Source: Candidatus Krumholzibacteriia bacterium
GTDB taxonomy: Bacteria; Krumholzibacteriota; Krumholzibacteriia; Krumholzibacteriales; Krumholzibacteriaceae
Direction of reading: 5' to 3'
NCBI GenBank assembly: GCA_023131975.1
Contig: JAGLYV010000010.1
Span: 1 to 32,629, forward strand
Length of the DNA: 32,629 nucleotides
Part shown: in pieces, positions 32,240 through 32,629 of the stretch
Numbering within the stretch: the first letter of the stretch is position 1
How the letters are laid out: every line of letters begins with the position of its first letter
Notes under the pieces: generated by a model
Seen by the model: only the letters and a program-made list of their open reading frames with translations
Database searches by the model: none
Told to the model about the DNA's origin: nothing
Position numbers and translations under genes: made by a program

Positions 32240-32629
32240 ATGAAAGCTATAATTCTTGGAGCAGGACTCGTAGGCGGCCCGATGGCGATCGATCTCGCCG
32301 GAGACAGTAGATTCGAAGTAACGGTCACAGACAGGGACCAGGCCGCTCTGGACGCACTGAACGACAGAAATGACATCAACCGCATCAGAAAAGACCTGTC
32401 TGATCCCGCGGACGTCACTTCCCTCGTATCAGAATACGATATCGTGATAAACGCCGTGCCCGGGTTTATGGGTTATCGCACACTCAAAGCGATCATCGAG
32501 GCGAAAAAAGACGTCATCGACATCGCCTTCTTTCCTGAAGACCCTTTCGACCTCGATCCCCTTGCCCGCGAAAAGGGAGTCACCGCTATCATGGACTGCG
32601 GCGTGGCGCCCGGGATGAGCAACATACTC
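32240..32629 (+). CDS. saccharopine dehydrogenase-like NAD(P)-binding protein, 3'-truncated
   Basis: The first 130 residues of a Rossmann-fold oxidoreductase that runs off the window. It begins IILGAGLVGGPMAIDLA (dinucleotide-binding GxGxxG-type loop), has TVTDRD at the end of strand 2, VINAVPGF, and DCGVAPGMSN near the edge, a motif of saccharopine dehydrogenase and lysine 6-dehydrogenase-like proteins. Its role could be lysine or polyamine metabolism; the family is broad and the substrate cannot be fixed from this part. ATG 32240 has AGGAG five bases upstream. Confidence 0.85.
   Translation, partial: MKAIILGAGLVGGPMAIDLAGDSRFEVTVTDRDQAALDALNDRNDINRIRKDLSDPADVTSLVSEYDIVINAVPGFMGYRTLKAIIEAKKDVIDIAFFPEDPFDLDPLAREKGVTAIMDCGVAPGMSNIL

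Noticed and set aside
1-32629. CRISPR arrays, tRNA or rRNA genes, insertion sequences, phage genes
   Set aside because: No regularly spaced repeats, cloverleaf-like segments, transposase motifs or terminal inverted repeats were seen; spacers between genes are short.

Overview
The window is about 32.6 kb of dense, single-copy bacterial chromosome with roughly balanced GC. I see no insertion sequence, prophage, CRISPR array, tRNA or rRNA. Several features suggest an uncultured, probably anaerobic, diderm bacterium of the FCB group (Krumholzibacteriota, Eisenbacteria or Latescibacterota-like lineages). These are a gingipain-type C25 peptidase ending in a YPNPFNP-type FlgD/T9SS-like C-terminal domain, lipoboxes on predicted outer-membrane lipoproteins, strong AGGAGG ribosome binding sites with frequent GTG/TTG starts, and an oxygen-independent MBX-type membrane complex. 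The lineage is an inference and was not tested.

Left part (1-7.3 kb): the 3' part of a myo-inositol-1-phosphate synthase gene, then a leftward group (acylphosphatase, HtrA/DegP protease, membrane TrkA-C protein), then a rightward secreted C25 peptidase with its own extended -10 promoter. Middle-left (7.3-12.1 kb): a leftward run of IMPACT/YigZ protein, rhomboid protease, patatin-like phospholipase, APC permease fused to a PTS EIIA domain, and beta-carbonic anhydrase. Centre (12.2-20.4 kb): rightward peptidase T closed by a good terminator. It is followed by a leftward operon of a cysteine desulfurase-SelD fusion, a YitT membrane protein, a 48-residue small ORF and a CBM9-like lipoprotein, with consecutive ATGA overlaps between the last three. 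Divergent from that operon are a GH99-like lipoprotein that has lost both expected catalytic glutamates, and an EamA transporter.

Right part (20.5-31.8 kb): one long leftward operon of overlapping genes led by a MarR regulator. It encodes MnhE, MnhF, MnhG, MbhD, MnhB and MnhC-type Na+/H+ antiporter subunits, a 1052-residue protein that fuses two MnhD/NuoN-type proton-channel subunits, NuoH-, NuoB-, NuoC- and NuoD-like subunits, and finally a NuoI-type ferredoxin subunit fused to a GltD/NfnB-type FAD/NADPH oxidoreductase. Gene order matches archaeal and thermotogal MBX (MBS) complexes. The catalytic subunit keeps only three of the four cysteines expected to bind NiFe, and the NuoB-like subunit keeps three of four cluster cysteines, so this is unlikely to be a hydrogenase. 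The best reading is an ion-pumping ferredoxin/NADPH-linked (possibly polysulfide-linked) oxidoreductase. A saccharopine-dehydrogenase-like gene starts at the right edge and runs out of the window.

The most unusual items are the MBX-like complex (the double antiporter fusion, the NuoI-GltD fusion and the incomplete metal-site ligands), the catalytically altered GH99 lipoprotein, the NifS-SelD fusion operon with its small ORF, and the permease-EIIA fusion.
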